Source: Jiella flava
GTDB lineage: Bacteria; Pseudomonadota; Alphaproteobacteria; Rhizobiales; Rhizobiaceae
NCBI RefSeq assembly: GCF_017349315.1
Contig: NZ_JAFMPP010000001.1
Coordinates: forward strand, 1 to 64,000
Direction: 5' to 3'
Length of the DNA stretch: 64,000 nt
In this document: in pieces, positions 18,229 through 27,061 of the stretch
Position numbering within the stretch: position 1 is the first letter of the stretch
How the letters are laid out: each line of letters starts with the position of its first letter
The notes under the pieces: generated by a model
What the model was told of the DNA's origin: nothing
Database searches by the model: none
What the model saw: the letters and a program-made list of their open reading frames with translations, nothing else
Made by a program: the position numbers and the translations under genes

Positions 18229-18268
18229 GACGATCGGCCGGAAAGCCCTGCTCCGCCGGTCGATCGTC
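18229..18268. terminator. Hairpin between convergent genes
   Basis: Arms 18229-18241 and 18256-18268 pair over 13 positions with one G-U type mismatch and a 14-base loop. It lies between the MetE-like gene and the OYE gene, which converge. No T-tract follows on either strand, so it may block read-through only weakly or protect 3' ends. Confidence 0.5.
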
Positions 18269-18281
18269 TGTCGAGATCGGC

Positions 18282-19394
18282 TTACGCCGCGCTGGCGTAA
18301 CGGGCCTTTTCCTCTTCGGTGAGGGCCGGATAGTCGAGATAGCCGGTCTCGTCGCCGCCATAGAAGGTCGCTTCGTCCCATTCGGCGAGCGGCGCTCCCA
18401 GTCGGATCCGCGTCACCAGATCCGGATTGGAAATGAACGGCCGACCGAAGCAGGCCAGATCGATCTCGCCCTTGGCGAGCCGCTCCTCGGCGAGATCCGG
18501 CGTGTAGTTGTTATTGCCCATATAGACGCCGTCGAAATGCTGCCGCAGCGCCCAGGCCTTGAACGCATGCGGATCGCGATCGCCCCGGGTCGCACCTTCG
18601 ACCACATGAAGATAGGCGAGCTTGCGCTTCGACAGCTCCTCGACGAATGCGGTGAACAGCGCCTCGGGGTTGGAATCGGTCAGGTCGTTGGCCGGCGACA
18701 CCGGCGAGATGCGGATGCCGGTGCGTTCCGGCCCGAACACCTTGGTGACCGCGTCAACCACCATCAGCGGAAATCGCATGCGGTTTTCGATCGAGCCGCC
18801 ATAGTCGTCGGTGCGCTTGTTGGCCCCGTCGCGCAGGAACTGGTCAAGCAGGTAGCCGTTGGCCGAATGGATCTCGACGCCGTCAAACCCGGCCCGCTTG
18901 GCGTTCTCGGTGGCCTTCACATAGTCCTCGACGACCCGCGGCAATTCGCTCGCCGCGAGCGCCCGCGGCGCCACCATGTCCTTGAAGCCGTCCTCGGTGA
19001 AGGCCTTCATCTCAGGCTTGATCGCCGATGGCGCCACCGGCAGCGCGCCGCCCGGCTGCAGATCAGGATGCGACACCCGGCCGACATGCCAAAGCTGCAG
19101 CACCATCTTGCCGCCCGCCGCATGGACCGCATCGGTGACTTTTGTCCAGGCCGCCACCTGTTCGTCGGAAAAAATGCCCGGCGTCCAAGCATAGCCGCGC
19201 CCCTCGGGCGAGATGTTGGTGGCCTCGGAGATGATAAGGCCGGCGCCGGCACGCTGGCGGTAATATTCGGCGTGCATGTCTTTCGGTACACCGTCGCTCG
19301 TCGCCCGGCAGCGCGTCAGCGGTGCCATGACGACCCGGTTCGCCAGCGAGACCGGCCCGACATCGAAGGGCTGTAGGAGATGATCATGCTTCAT
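18282..19394 (-). CDS. Old Yellow Enzyme family alkene reductase
   Basis: FMN-dependent NAD(P)H:alkene or xenobiotic reductase of 370 residues, a TIM barrel. The start MKHDHLLQPFDVGPVSLANR is the usual OYE beginning; an in-frame start 13 codons upstream is less likely. Active-site His176 and Asn179 lie in EIHSANGYLLDQFLRD. TDDYGGSIENRMRF and WHVGRVSHPDLQPGG are further hallmarks of the NemA/xenobiotic-reductase branch. The substrate cannot be told from sequence. It is divergent from rlmJ. Confidence 0.93.
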   Translation of the reverse strand: MKHDHLLQPFDVGPVSLANRVVMAPLTRCRATSDGVPKDMHAEYYRQRAGAGLIISEATNISPEGRGYAWTPGIFSDEQVAAWTKVTDAVHAAGGKMVLQLWHVGRVSHPDLQPGGALPVAPSAIKPEMKAFTEDGFKDMVAPRALAASELPRVVEDYVKATENAKRAGFDGVEIHSANGYLLDQFLRDGANKRTDDYGGSIENRMRFPLMVVDAVTKVFGPERTGIRISPVSPANDLTDSNPEALFTAFVEELSKRKLAYLHVVEGATRGDRDPHAFKAWALRQHFDGVYMGNNNYTPDLAEERLAKGEIDLACFGRPFISNPDLVTRIRLGAPLAEWDEATFYGGDETGYLDYPALTEEEKARYASAA

Positions 19395-19569
19395 GATAGC
19401 GCAAGTCCCTGATTGCAGCGGCGCGGAACGCACCGCCTTTGACGAAAACAGTTGTTCGCCAATGTGGTGCGCTGCAGCGGTGCGAAAAGCGCAATGAACG
19501 TTGTGTTCGCCATCGGTGACCCGACAAGGGTGCCGCGCACCGGCTCGTGTTGAGAGGGAATGAGGCCCG

Positions 19570-20415
19570 TTGAACTATCGCCACGCCTTTCATGCCGGCA
19601 ACTTCGCCGATGTCGTCAAACACGCCCTGCTTTGCCGTCTGGTCCGCTATCTCCAGAAGAAAGAGGGCGCGATCCGGATTTTCGACACCCATGCCGGGCC
19701 CGGCCTCTACGACCTCGCCGCAGAGGCGGCCGAGCGCACGCGGGAATATCAAAGTGGAATCGCGGCGCTTGCCGCCGCCGCCCCGGCAATCCGGGCCGAC
19801 CCGTTTCTGGCGGATTACTGGCAGATCGTCGCGCCCGCGTTCCAGGCCAGCCGCTATCCCGGCTCGCCGCTGATCGCTCGGCGTCTCCTGCGCGAGCAGG
19901 ACCGGCTCTCGGCCTATGAGCTACACCCGGAGGACGGCGCCGCGCTGAAGCGCCTCTTTGCCGGCGATATCGCGGTCAAAGCGATCGCCCTCGACGGGTT
20001 CTTGGCCCTCGGCGCCCATCTGCCGCCGAAGGAAAAGCGCGGTCTGGTGCTGATCGATCCGCCCTTCGAAAAGACCAGCGAGATCGACGATATCGTTGCA
20101 GGGCTCACCAAGGCGCTTGGCCGCTGGCGCGGCGGCACCTATGCGGTCTGGTATCCGATCAAGAAGCCCGCGATGGTCGAACGGCTGCGCACGGCGCTGA
20201 CGGCGCTTTCACCCGGCGAAGCGGTCGACGTCGCCTTCCTCCGCGAACCGCTCAGCCCCGACGAACGCTTCGTCGGCACCGGCCTGTTCGTCATCAATCC
20301 CCCCTTCGTCTTCGCTGACGAGGCGGCGGCCATCCTGTCGACGCTTGCGCCGGTGCTCGGGCGCGGCAACGCGGCAACATTCGCGATTAAAGTGTCGACA
20401 TCGCGACCCGCTTGA
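19570..20415 (+). CDS. rlmJ: 23S rRNA (adenine-2030-N6)-methyltransferase RlmJ
   Basis: Methylates A2030 of 23S rRNA. The 281-residue protein starts at a TTG (MNYRHAFHAGNFADVVKHAL), matching the conserved family N-terminus; GAGGGAATGAGG precedes it. The SAM-binding region has FDTHAGPGLYDL (about 38-49) and the catalytic DPPFEK-type motif is at residues 163-168. Length matches E. coli RlmJ (280). It lies alone, divergent from the OYE gene. Confidence 0.93.
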   Translation: MNYRHAFHAGNFADVVKHALLCRLVRYLQKKEGAIRIFDTHAGPGLYDLAAEAAERTREYQSGIAALAAAAPAIRADPFLADYWQIVAPAFQASRYPGSPLIARRLLREQDRLSAYELHPEDGAALKRLFAGDIAVKAIALDGFLALGAHLPPKEKRGLVLIDPPFEKTSEIDDIVAGLTKALGRWRGGTYAVWYPIKKPAMVERLRTALTALSPGEAVDVAFLREPLSPDERFVGTGLFVINPPFVFADEAAAILSTLAPVLGRGNAATFAIKVSTSRPA

Positions 20416-20479
20416 CGCAGAGGTCGTTGAAACGATGCTAGGTTCGGCGAAACAATCACAAAGGATGCGGGAGTTGGCG

Positions 20480-21034
20480 ATGATGAAGCGGCTCAAAGCT
20501 CTCGGTTCGGCGATCGGCGCCGCTTCGGTCGTCGGCCTCACCCTGCCGGCCGCCGCCGCCGATCTCGGCACCTTGCGCCCGCCGGCCGTCTTCAATGCCA
20601 AGGTGCCCGCCTGCGACAGCCCGGCGGTGCTGGGTGAGGTGGAGAGCCAGTTCGAATATGGCGCGCCGCGCATGCTGCAGGCCAAACTGACCATTCAGGA
20701 ATTTTCCGGGATGTTCGAAAAGGCCTATCAGCCAGAGGTCACCGCCGATCCCTACCCCGCCCCCAATCCGATCGAGCGCCGCTACTGCCAGGCCAAGGCG
20801 CTGATCTCCGACGGCCAATGGCGGACCGTCTATTACGTCATCGAATATCCGATGGGCTTTGCCGCGGCCGCCGACACCCTCGGCGCGTTCTCGCCGGTGC
20901 GCGGATGGCGGGCCGAGGGCTGCGTGCTCGGCCTCGACACCTGGCATGTCTATGGCGCAAACTGCCAGTCGCTGCGTCGCTATCCGCCGGATGCGGCGAG
21001 CGACGCCTATCCGGGCTACGTTTCAAAAGGCTGA
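20480..21034 (+). CDS. Secreted protein of unknown function
   Basis: A 184-residue protein with a clear signal peptide (MMKRLKALGSAIGAASVVGL, cleaved near AAAADLG). The mature part holds several cysteines (VPACDSP, RRYCQAK, EGCVLGL, GANCQSL), suggesting disulfides in the periplasm. GGGAG lies 6 bases before the chosen ATG; an in-frame ATG at 20465 is an alternative. No family is recognised. It is 13 bases upstream of the glutathione transferase gene and may be co-transcribed with it. Confidence 0.7.
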   Translation: MMKRLKALGSAIGAASVVGLTLPAAAADLGTLRPPAVFNAKVPACDSPAVLGEVESQFEYGAPRMLQAKLTIQEFSGMFEKAYQPEVTADPYPAPNPIERRYCQAKALISDGQWRTVYYVIEYPMGFAAAADTLGAFSPVRGWRAEGCVLGLDTWHVYGANCQSLRRYPPDAASDAYPGYVSKG

Positions 21035-21047
21035 CCGAAGGGTCTGA

Positions 21048-21656
21048 ATGTCCGTCATGCGCGTCTATTATTCGTCGCCCTCGCCCTTTGCCGCCAAGGT
21101 TCGCATGGCGGCTCACCATTGCGATCTGCCGATCGAGAGCGTCCTCGCCGACACCTCGGCCGAGCCGGCCGACCTCATCACCGCCAATCCGCTCGGCAAA
21201 ATCCCGGCGCTGGTTCTCGACGACGGCACGGCGCTCTACGACAGCGGGGTGATCTGCGACTATTTCGACAAGCTGACCGGCGGCCAACTGGTGCCTCAGA
21301 CGCTGGAAAGCTGGACGGTGGTCAAGCGGATCGAAGCGACGGCCGACGGCATCGGCGACGCGCTGATTCTCGCCGTCTACGAGGAGCGCTACCGGCCCGA
21401 GGACAAGCGCCATCAGCCTTGGGTCGACAAGCAGATGCGTAAGGCCGATCGCGGTCTGGACGCATTGGAGGCGATGCTCGCCGATCTGCCCGAGGGGCTG
21501 ACCACGGCGCATTTCGCCGTCGCCGCTTTGCTCGGCTGGATGGAGCTGCGCTTCAAGGGCATGCTCGCCGCCGAGCGCCCGGAGCTCGCCCGCTGGCTCG
21601 CGGCCTTTCCCGCGCACTTCCCGGCCTATGTCGAGCTCGGCCCCCGCCCGGCCTGA
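21048..21656 (+). CDS. Glutathione S-transferase family protein
   Basis: A 202-residue cytosolic protein with the two-domain GST layout. The N-terminal thioredoxin-like half (MRVYYSSPSPFAAKVRMAAH) has ANPLGKIPALVLDDG with the cis-proline and DSGVICDYFDKL for glutathione contact. The C-terminal helical half has RGLDALEAMLADLPEGLTTA. Detoxification or thiol transfer is likely, but the substrate is unknown. A second start, MRVYYSS, lies three codons on. Confidence 0.9.
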   Translation: MSVMRVYYSSPSPFAAKVRMAAHHCDLPIESVLADTSAEPADLITANPLGKIPALVLDDGTALYDSGVICDYFDKLTGGQLVPQTLESWTVVKRIEATADGIGDALILAVYEERYRPEDKRHQPWVDKQMRKADRGLDALEAMLADLPEGLTTAHFAVAALLGWMELRFKGMLAAERPELARWLAAFPAHFPAYVELGPRPA

Positions 21657-21726
21657 ACCGATCGCAAGACGGATTGCATCCCACCGGCCGAGCCGTTAAG
21701 ACACCGGCCCACGACCATTGGTTCAT

Positions 21727-21801
21727 TGGGGCGTCGCCAAGCGGTAAGGCAGCGGCTTTTGGTGCCGCCATTCGCAGGTTCGAATCCTGCCGCCCCAGCC
21801 A
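21727..21801 (+). tRNA. tRNA-Gln (anticodon TTG)
   Basis: A 75-base cloverleaf. Acceptor arms are TGGGGCG (21727-21733) and CGCCCCA (21791-21797), with discriminator G and encoded CCA at 21799-21801. The anticodon stem GCGGC/GCCGC encloses TTTTGGT with TTG at 21759-21761, and the T-loop is GGTTCGAATCC. It is read on the plus strand. Confidence 0.97.
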
Positions 21802-22560
21802 AATCCCGTCAAATCGTTGAAATCACTGCCGAACCGTTCCAGATGGGGAGCCATTCCACCAAGCCGGACGCAACGAACGGGACATAGCCCGAGTGACACG
21901 GATTGTGAAATGGGCATCGCGACAGGTCTCGAACCACACGCGGCGCCGGCGACGACTGCCGCAAGCTCCTGCTGGTCACGCTCGCTGCACGAATCGGTTT
22001 GACACATGTTCAACTCAGTCTTCGAACCCGCGCGTCTCGGGCGACGCACTACAGCGCCCTGCGTCCCTTTGGATGCAGAAAGCATGCTCTAACTCTTTGA
22101 TTCTACGCATCGTGCTTTGCCGAAAATCGATTCCGATGTTCGGGCCGACGCACTATCCGGGCGCTGGCCTAAACGGGATGTCATAGAAGCTCGTAGCGTC
22201 CGAGCCCCAGCGCCACACCGCCCGTCCGGCAAGGGAGACGACGACGTCGCCCCAACGCATGCCGAGCACATGCCAGTCGCGCCAACCGGCCTCGCCGCGA
22301 GCACGGTTGCGTTTTTTGGCCCGAACCAGAGGAATTCTGATATATCTACAAAATATGTAGACATTATGCATTTTCCGTCTTAGGCTGTCGATCGATGGAC
22401 GAGCTTTTGGCTCATTCGGAGCGGCAGCGGCCTGGATGACGGGCGCATGGGAGGACGCGGCATGGTCAATAATCGGCCTTCGCAGTGCTCCCGAGCGGGT
22501 CGACGTCTCGGCGATCGACATCTCAGAGGCGTGCCGTCATCCCGGAGAGGAGAACGATCC
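21802..22560. other. Gene-poor stretch after tRNA-Gln
   Basis: No convincing gene is seen; short open frames here have unusual composition and no family resemblance. It holds a palindromic repeat (22085-22150) and a short AT-rich patch near 22335-22372. In that patch CTACA and TGTAG flank AAATA (22347-22361), a possible promoter or operator for the sulfur operon downstream. Its position behind a tRNA would suit an old integration site, but no second copy of the tRNA end was found in the window. Confidence 0.4.
22085..22150. repeat. Hyphomicrobiales-type intergenic palindromic repeat
   Basis: It begins GCATGCTCTAACTCTTTGAT and contains a hairpin: CCGAA (22120-22124) and ATCG pair with CGAT and TTCGG (22139-22143) around ATTC. 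From memory, repeats of this pattern (a GCATGCTCTAA start followed by a CCGAAAA...TTCGG hairpin) are scattered through genomes of this order. Boundaries are approximate. Confidence 0.5.
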
Positions 22561-23205
22561 GTGCACCGATCCCAAGCTGTTTTGCAGACATCGAGCAATG
22601 TGGTGAGCGACATCGAAGACCACCGATTGCGCCAGAGCGCCATAGCCGGCCCTGTCTTCGTCGGCTTTGCCGGCTCCTGGAGCCAGCCGTCCAAAACCCG
22701 CACACTTGTCGAGGAGGCGGCGAGCCGGGCGGTCAAGCGCTTTGCAGGATCGTCCCATGTCTTCGACATCGGCGACCTCGGCGACACCTTCGGCGTCGCG
22801 AGCCGGCCGCAGCAGTCACCGGCGCTCGACCGGCAGCTCAAGGCCTTTTTGGCCGCCGACGCGCTGATCGTCGCGAGCCCCGTCTTCAAGGGCAGCTACA
22901 CGGGCCTGTTCAAACATTTCATCGATCTGATCGATCCAGACCGGCTGCGGAACAAACCAGTCCTTCTCGCCGCGACCGGCGGCGGCCATCGCCATAGTCT
23001 CGTCGTCGAACATCAGCTGCGTCCGCTGTTCGGCTTCTTCGAATGCCGAACGCTGGCGACCGGCATTTATGCCGGCCCCGAAGACTTCGCGGACGGGCGG
23101 CTCGTCGGGGCCGAGACGAGCGAGCGGCTGGACCGGGCCGTCGAACAATTCGCCGACCACCTCGCCGCCGCCGCCACGGGTTCGGCGCATCGCATCGGCC
23201 GTTGA
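22561..23205 (+). CDS. NADPH-dependent FMN reductase (SsuE/MsuE type)
   Basis: Flavodoxin-fold reductase of 214 residues that would supply FMNH2 to the two monooxygenases downstream. The FMN-binding start GFAGSWSQPSKTRTLVEEA is followed by DALIVASPVFKGSYTGLFKH and KPVLLAATGGGHRHSLV, typical of the SsuE/MsuE branch. The GTG at 22561 is chosen because GGAGAGGAG lies 8 bases before it. It is the first gene of the sulfur-scavenging type operon, 21 bases before the NtaA-like gene. Confidence 0.88.
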   Translation: MHRSQAVLQTSSNVVSDIEDHRLRQSAIAGPVFVGFAGSWSQPSKTRTLVEEAASRAVKRFAGSSHVFDIGDLGDTFGVASRPQQSPALDRQLKAFLAADALIVASPVFKGSYTGLFKHFIDLIDPDRLRNKPVLLAATGGGHRHSLVVEHQLRPLFGFFECRTLATGIYAGPEDFADGRLVGAETSERLDRAVEQFADHLAAAATGSAHRIGR

Positions 23206-23226
23206 CAAAATTGCAAGGAGCCCCCG

Positions 23227-24681
23227 ATGTCGCCATCGAAGAATCGGATCATCCTCAACGCCTTCGATATGAGCTGTGTCGGCCACCAGGCCGCCGGAAC
23301 ATGGCGTCACCCCGCGAGCCAGGCTTCGCGCTACAACGATCTCGACTACTGGACCAATCTGGCCATCGAACTTGAGCGCGGATGCTTCGACGCCCTGTTC
23401 ATCGCCGATGTGGTCGGCGTCTACGACGTCTATCGCGGGTCGGCCGAGGCAGCGCTGCATGACGCGGCGCAGGTGCCGGTGAACGATCCGTTCGCGGCGA
23501 TCTCGGCGATGGCCGCCGTGACGCAAAATGTCGGCTTCGGCATCACCGCCGCCGTGACCTTCGAGCACCCCTATCTCTTGGCGCGCCGGCTCTCGACGCT
23601 CGATCACCTGACCAAGGGGCGGATCGCCTGGAACGTCGTCTCCTCCTATCTCGACAGCGCGGCCCGCAATATCGGCATGGACCGCCAGATCGCCCATGAC
23701 GCCCGCTACGATCTGGCGGAGGAATATATGGAGGTCGTCTACAAACTCTGGGAAGGCAGCTGGGAAGACGGCGCGGTTCGGCGCGACCGGGCGAGCGGCG
23801 TCTTCACCGATGCCTCGAAGGTGCATCCGATCCGGCATGCCGGCGAATATTTCAAGGTTCCGGGGTTCCATTTGTGCGAGCCGTCGCCGCAGCGCTCACC
23901 GGTGATCTTCCAGGCCGGCGCCTCGGCGCGCGGACGCAGGTTCGCCGCGAAACATTCCGAGGCGATGTTCGTCCTTGCCACCAATCCGCAAACCGCGCGC
24001 ACCCTGACCGACGCCATCCGCCAAGAAGTGGCGGAGGCCGGGCGCGAGCCGGACAGCCTGAAGATCTTCGCGCTGTTGACGGTGGTGACCGGCGCGACGG
24101 ACGCCGCCGCAAACGCCAAATACGAAGAGTATCTCGACTATGCCAGCGCCGAGGGGGCCCTGGCGCTCTATGGCGGCTGGACCGGTCTCGACTTCTCCGA
24201 CCTCGATCCGGATGCTCCGCTGACGGCCGTCGAGAACGACAGCCTGCGCACCACGCTGGAATCGCTGGCCGCCGATGGTGAGGCGTGGACGGTGCGCGAC
24301 GTCATCCGCAAGCGCTCGATCGGCGGCCTCGGTCCGGTGCTCGTCGGCGGGCCCGAGACGATCGCCGATCAGCTGGAGGCCTGGGTGGACGACGGCGGCG
24401 TTGACGGGTTCAATCTGGCCTATGCGGTGACGCCGGCCTCGACGACGGACTTTATCGATTTCGTCGTGCCGGAACTGCGCCGCCGCGGCCGCGCTCAGAG
24501 CGCGTACAAGCCCGGAACGCTGCGCGAAAAGCTTCTCGGCGATGCCGGCGGGCGGGTGCGGGACAGCCATCCAGCCGCCCAGTGGCGCAGCCACTACAAG
24601 GGCCGCGAGAGCGTTGCCGACGCGTCGCGCCCCTCGCCCTTCGAGACGGGCACCAAAAATCATACGGAGGCCGCAGAATGA
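23227..24681 (+). CDS. NtaA/SnaA/DszA-family FMNH2-dependent monooxygenase
   Basis: Luciferase-like monooxygenase of 484 residues, the usual size for the NtaA/SnaA/DszA family, which uses FMNH2 from a partner reductase. Diagnostic features are [20 protein letters not shown] at the N-terminus, then [40 protein letters not shown] and a late [20 protein letters not shown]. Substrates in the family range from aminopolycarboxylates to sulfones and cannot be fixed here. AAGGAG precedes the ATG, and its stop overlaps the ssuD-like gene by 4 bases. Confidence 0.92.
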   Translation: MSPSKNRIILNAFDMSCVGHQAAGTWRHPASQASRYNDLDYWTNLAIELERGCFDALFIADVVGVYDVYRGSAEAALHDAAQVPVNDPFAAISAMAAVTQNVGFGITAAVTFEHPYLLARRLSTLDHLTKGRIAWNVVSSYLDSAARNIGMDRQIAHDARYDLAEEYMEVVYKLWEGSWEDGAVRRDRASGVFTDASKVHPIRHAGEYFKVPGFHLCEPSPQRSPVIFQAGASARGRRFAAKHSEAMFVLATNPQTARTLTDAIRQEVAEAGREPDSLKIFALLTVVTGATDAAANAKYEEYLDYASAEGALALYGGWTGLDFSDLDPDAPLTAVENDSLRTTLESLAADGEAWTVRDVIRKRSIGGLGPVLVGGPETIADQLEAWVDDGGVDGFNLAYAVTPASTTDFIDFVVPELRRRGRAQSAYKPGTLREKLLGDAGGRVRDSHPAAQWRSHYKGRESVADASRPSPFETGTKNHTEAAE

Positions 24682-25805
24682 AAACGCCCGACATCTTCTG
24701 GTTCCTGCCCACCTCCGGCGATACGCGCTATCTCGGCACCTCCAATTTCGGCCGCGCGCCGAGCAGCGACTATCTGCGCGACATCGGCGTGACCGCCGAT
24801 CGGCTCGGCTATGACGGGATGCTGATCCCTACCGGCTCAAGCTGCCTCGATCCGTGGATCGTGGCAGCGGCGCTCGCCCCCGTCACCAAACGGTTGAAGC
24901 TGCTCGTGGCCTTGCGCACCTCCGTCCAGGGACCGACCGTGTCCGCCCGTCAGGCCGCAGCGCTCGACGAAGCGCTCGGCGGGCGCCTCTTGCTGAATGT
25001 CGTGCCGGGCGGCGATCCGCGGGAACTTGCGGCCGACGGCGCCTTTTTCGATCACGACGGGCGCTACGAGAATGCCGACGAGTTCCTGCAGGTCTGGAAA
25101 CGCCTGATGCGCGGCGAGACCGTCGACTTTCACGGCAAGCACATTCATGTCGAGGGGGCCCGAAACGTCCATTCCGGTCCTCAGAGCCCGTGGCCGCCGC
25201 TCTATTTCGGCGGATCCTCGCCCGCCGCCCACAAACTCGCGGGCGAGCATGTCGACGTCTATCTGACCTGGGGTGAGCCGCCCGAGGCGGTGGCTGCCAA
25301 GATCGAAGACGTGCGGGCCAAGGCCGCGGAGCATGGGCGCACGCTGCGCTTCGGGATCCGCCTGCATGCGATCGTGCGCGAGAGCGAAGCCGAAGCGTGG
25401 CAGGAAGCCGAGCGCCTGATCAGCCGGTTGAGCGACGACGACATCGCCCGGGCTCAGGCCAATTATGCCAAGATGGATTCGGTCGGCCAGAGCCGCATGG
25501 CGGCGCTGCACGGCGGACGACGCGACAAGCTCGAAGTCTCACCGAATCTTTGGGCCGGGGTCGGCCTCGTGCGCGGCGGCGCCGGCACGGCGCTGGTCGG
25601 CGATCCGGCGATCGTCGCCGCACGCATGCGCGAATATCAGGACGTCGGCATCGAGACCTTCGTGATGTCCGGCTATCCCCATCTGGAAGAGGCGATCCGC
25701 TTCGCCGAGCTGGTCTTCCCGCTCGTCGGCAAGGATCCGGTGACGCTTTCCGGCGTCTCCCAGACCGGCGGCGCCTTCGACATTCGCGCCCGGGCCACGA
25801 GCTGA
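24678..25805 (+). CDS. SsuD-like FMNH2-dependent alkanesulfonate monooxygenase
   Basis: Luciferase-like enzyme of 375 residues, close to SsuD's 380. It begins [20 protein letters not shown], has [20 protein letters not shown], then [20 protein letters not shown] and a C-terminal [20 protein letters not shown], matching SsuD blocks. It would cleave C-S bonds of sulfonates, releasing sulfite. The ATG overlaps the preceding stop (ATGA). Unlike a classical ssu operon, no ssuABC transporter is next to it. Confidence 0.9.
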   Translation: MKTPDIFWFLPTSGDTRYLGTSNFGRAPSSDYLRDIGVTADRLGYDGMLIPTGSSCLDPWIVAAALAPVTKRLKLLVALRTSVQGPTVSARQAAALDEALGGRLLLNVVPGGDPRELAADGAFFDHDGRYENADEFLQVWKRLMRGETVDFHGKHIHVEGARNVHSGPQSPWPPLYFGGSSPAAHKLAGEHVDVYLTWGEPPEAVAAKIEDVRAKAAEHGRTLRFGIRLHAIVRESEAEAWQEAERLISRLSDDDIARAQANYAKMDSVGQSRMAALHGGRRDKLEVSPNLWAGVGLVRGGAGTALVGDPAIVAARMREYQDVGIETFVMSGYPHLEEAIRFAELVFPLVGKDPVTLSGVSQTGGAFDIRARATS

Positions 25806-25813
25806 GGCCGGCG

Positions 25814-26707
25814 ATGTCCAGACAAATCATCGATATGCGTTGCCGCCCAGCCTATCTTCACGACTTCTTCGGGAAAACGCCGGGCTCGCCGGACTTCGAG
25901 ACCGTCCGCTGGCTGAACCGCCGAGTCGGCACGCGCGGCGACGACCGCCATTTCACACGGTCCGCAACGCCAGAAGGCTTTTTGGGCGAGATCGCCGAAG
26001 CCAGACTTGCCCGTGCGGTGGTCGTCGCCCGTCACACGCCGTCGCAGCATCTGCCGAATGACGACATTGCCGAGATCGTCGCCCTCGATCCCGATCGGAT
26101 CGTCGGAATCGGCGCGGTCGATCCCATCCTCCAGGGCGAGGCGGCGGCGCTCGCCGAAATCACCCGAGCGGTTCGTGTCCTGAACCTCAAGGGAATCGAC
26201 CTCGAGCCGGGCTTTGGCAACCCGCCGCGTCATCCGGACGATCAGGCCTATTTCCCGATTTATGAACTCGCCGAAAGCCTCGACGTCCCGATCTTCCTGA
26301 TGAGCGGTCCGACCACGCCCAATCCGCGCTACAATGATCCGTCGGGGATCGCGGCGATCGCGCAATCCTTCCCGCGATTGAAGATCGGCGTCTTCCACGG
26401 CTCTTGGCCGAATGTCCACGCAATCCTCGGCCTTGCCTTTCGCTACGAGACGATCAACCTAATTCCTGACATGTATCTGTTTCAGCCCGGATCGGACCTC
26501 TATGTGGAGGCTGCCAATGGCTGGCTGGCAGACCAGCTGCTCTTCGGCTCGTCCTATCCCTTCCGCCCGATCAAGCAATCGATCGACGACGCCCTTGCTC
26601 TCGGATTGCGGGAGGACGTGCTCGACCGCTTCTTCCACGACAATGCCGCCCGCCTTCTCGGCTTTCCGAAAGCCGGCGGGACGCACCAAGCCGGAGATGC
26701 GCGATGA
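25814..26707 (+). CDS. Amidohydrolase-2 family metal-dependent hydrolase
   Basis: A 297-residue TIM-barrel hydrolase. The N-terminus reads IIDMRCRPAYLHDFFG, where the usual metal-binding HxH of the family is replaced by RCRP. GVFHGSWPNVHAILGLAFR is the second metal-site region, and LLFGSSYPFRPIKQ replaces the common GSDYP, so Asp is absent. The missing metal ligands suggest an unusual or metal-poor site. It lies 8 bases after the SsuD-like gene, so it probably processes a product of the monooxygenases. Confidence 0.8.
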   Translation: MSRQIIDMRCRPAYLHDFFGKTPGSPDFETVRWLNRRVGTRGDDRHFTRSATPEGFLGEIAEARLARAVVVARHTPSQHLPNDDIAEIVALDPDRIVGIGAVDPILQGEAAALAEITRAVRVLNLKGIDLEPGFGNPPRHPDDQAYFPIYELAESLDVPIFLMSGPTTPNPRYNDPSGIAAIAQSFPRLKIGVFHGSWPNVHAILGLAFRYETINLIPDMYLFQPGSDLYVEAANGWLADQLLFGSSYPFRPIKQSIDDALALGLREDVLDRFFHDNAARLLGFPKAGGTHQAGDAR

Positions 26708-26963
26708 CTGAAATCGACCTGCGCTCCATCGAGCCAACCCCGATCGAAGAGACCCTGGCGAGCCCTCATCGGCATTTTGGCGATCCGCGTCGGCGACCAT
26801 CACCGGTCGCCACTGCCGCGCCGGATCGATTCAAGGCAGCCCCGAAAACAAGGCCGGACCGCTCGCCCGTGGCACGATCGGCAAAGTCATAGGCATTCTC
26901 GAGGTCACCGCCTATGCCGAGTTGGTGGCAGAAGGTCTTGCCGAGGACGTTCGCGCGCATTGA
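26704..26963 (+). pseudogene. Probable broken small gene after the amidohydrolase
   Basis: An ATG at 26704 overlaps the amidohydrolase stop (ATGA), the pattern of a coupled downstream gene. Its frame runs only to 26892 with an odd Arg/Pro/Ser-rich translation. Another frame, open from 26712 to the TGA at 26961-26963, gives a protein-like tail (GTIGKVIGILEVTAYAELVA). This looks like one gene whose frame was broken, though a spurious overlap cannot be excluded. The family was not recognised. Confidence 0.4.
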
Positions 26964-27061
26964 ACCGGACGGCGTTGATCGCGGCCGCATCGGCCGGAGA
27001 TCAACGATGAACCGTCCCTTGTGATTGTCCAATGATACTCTGCAGCTCAGGAGGCATCCCC

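Noticed and set aside
21727-22560. Integrated element at tRNA-Gln
   Set aside because: No integrase gene and no second copy of the tRNA 3' end were found within the window.
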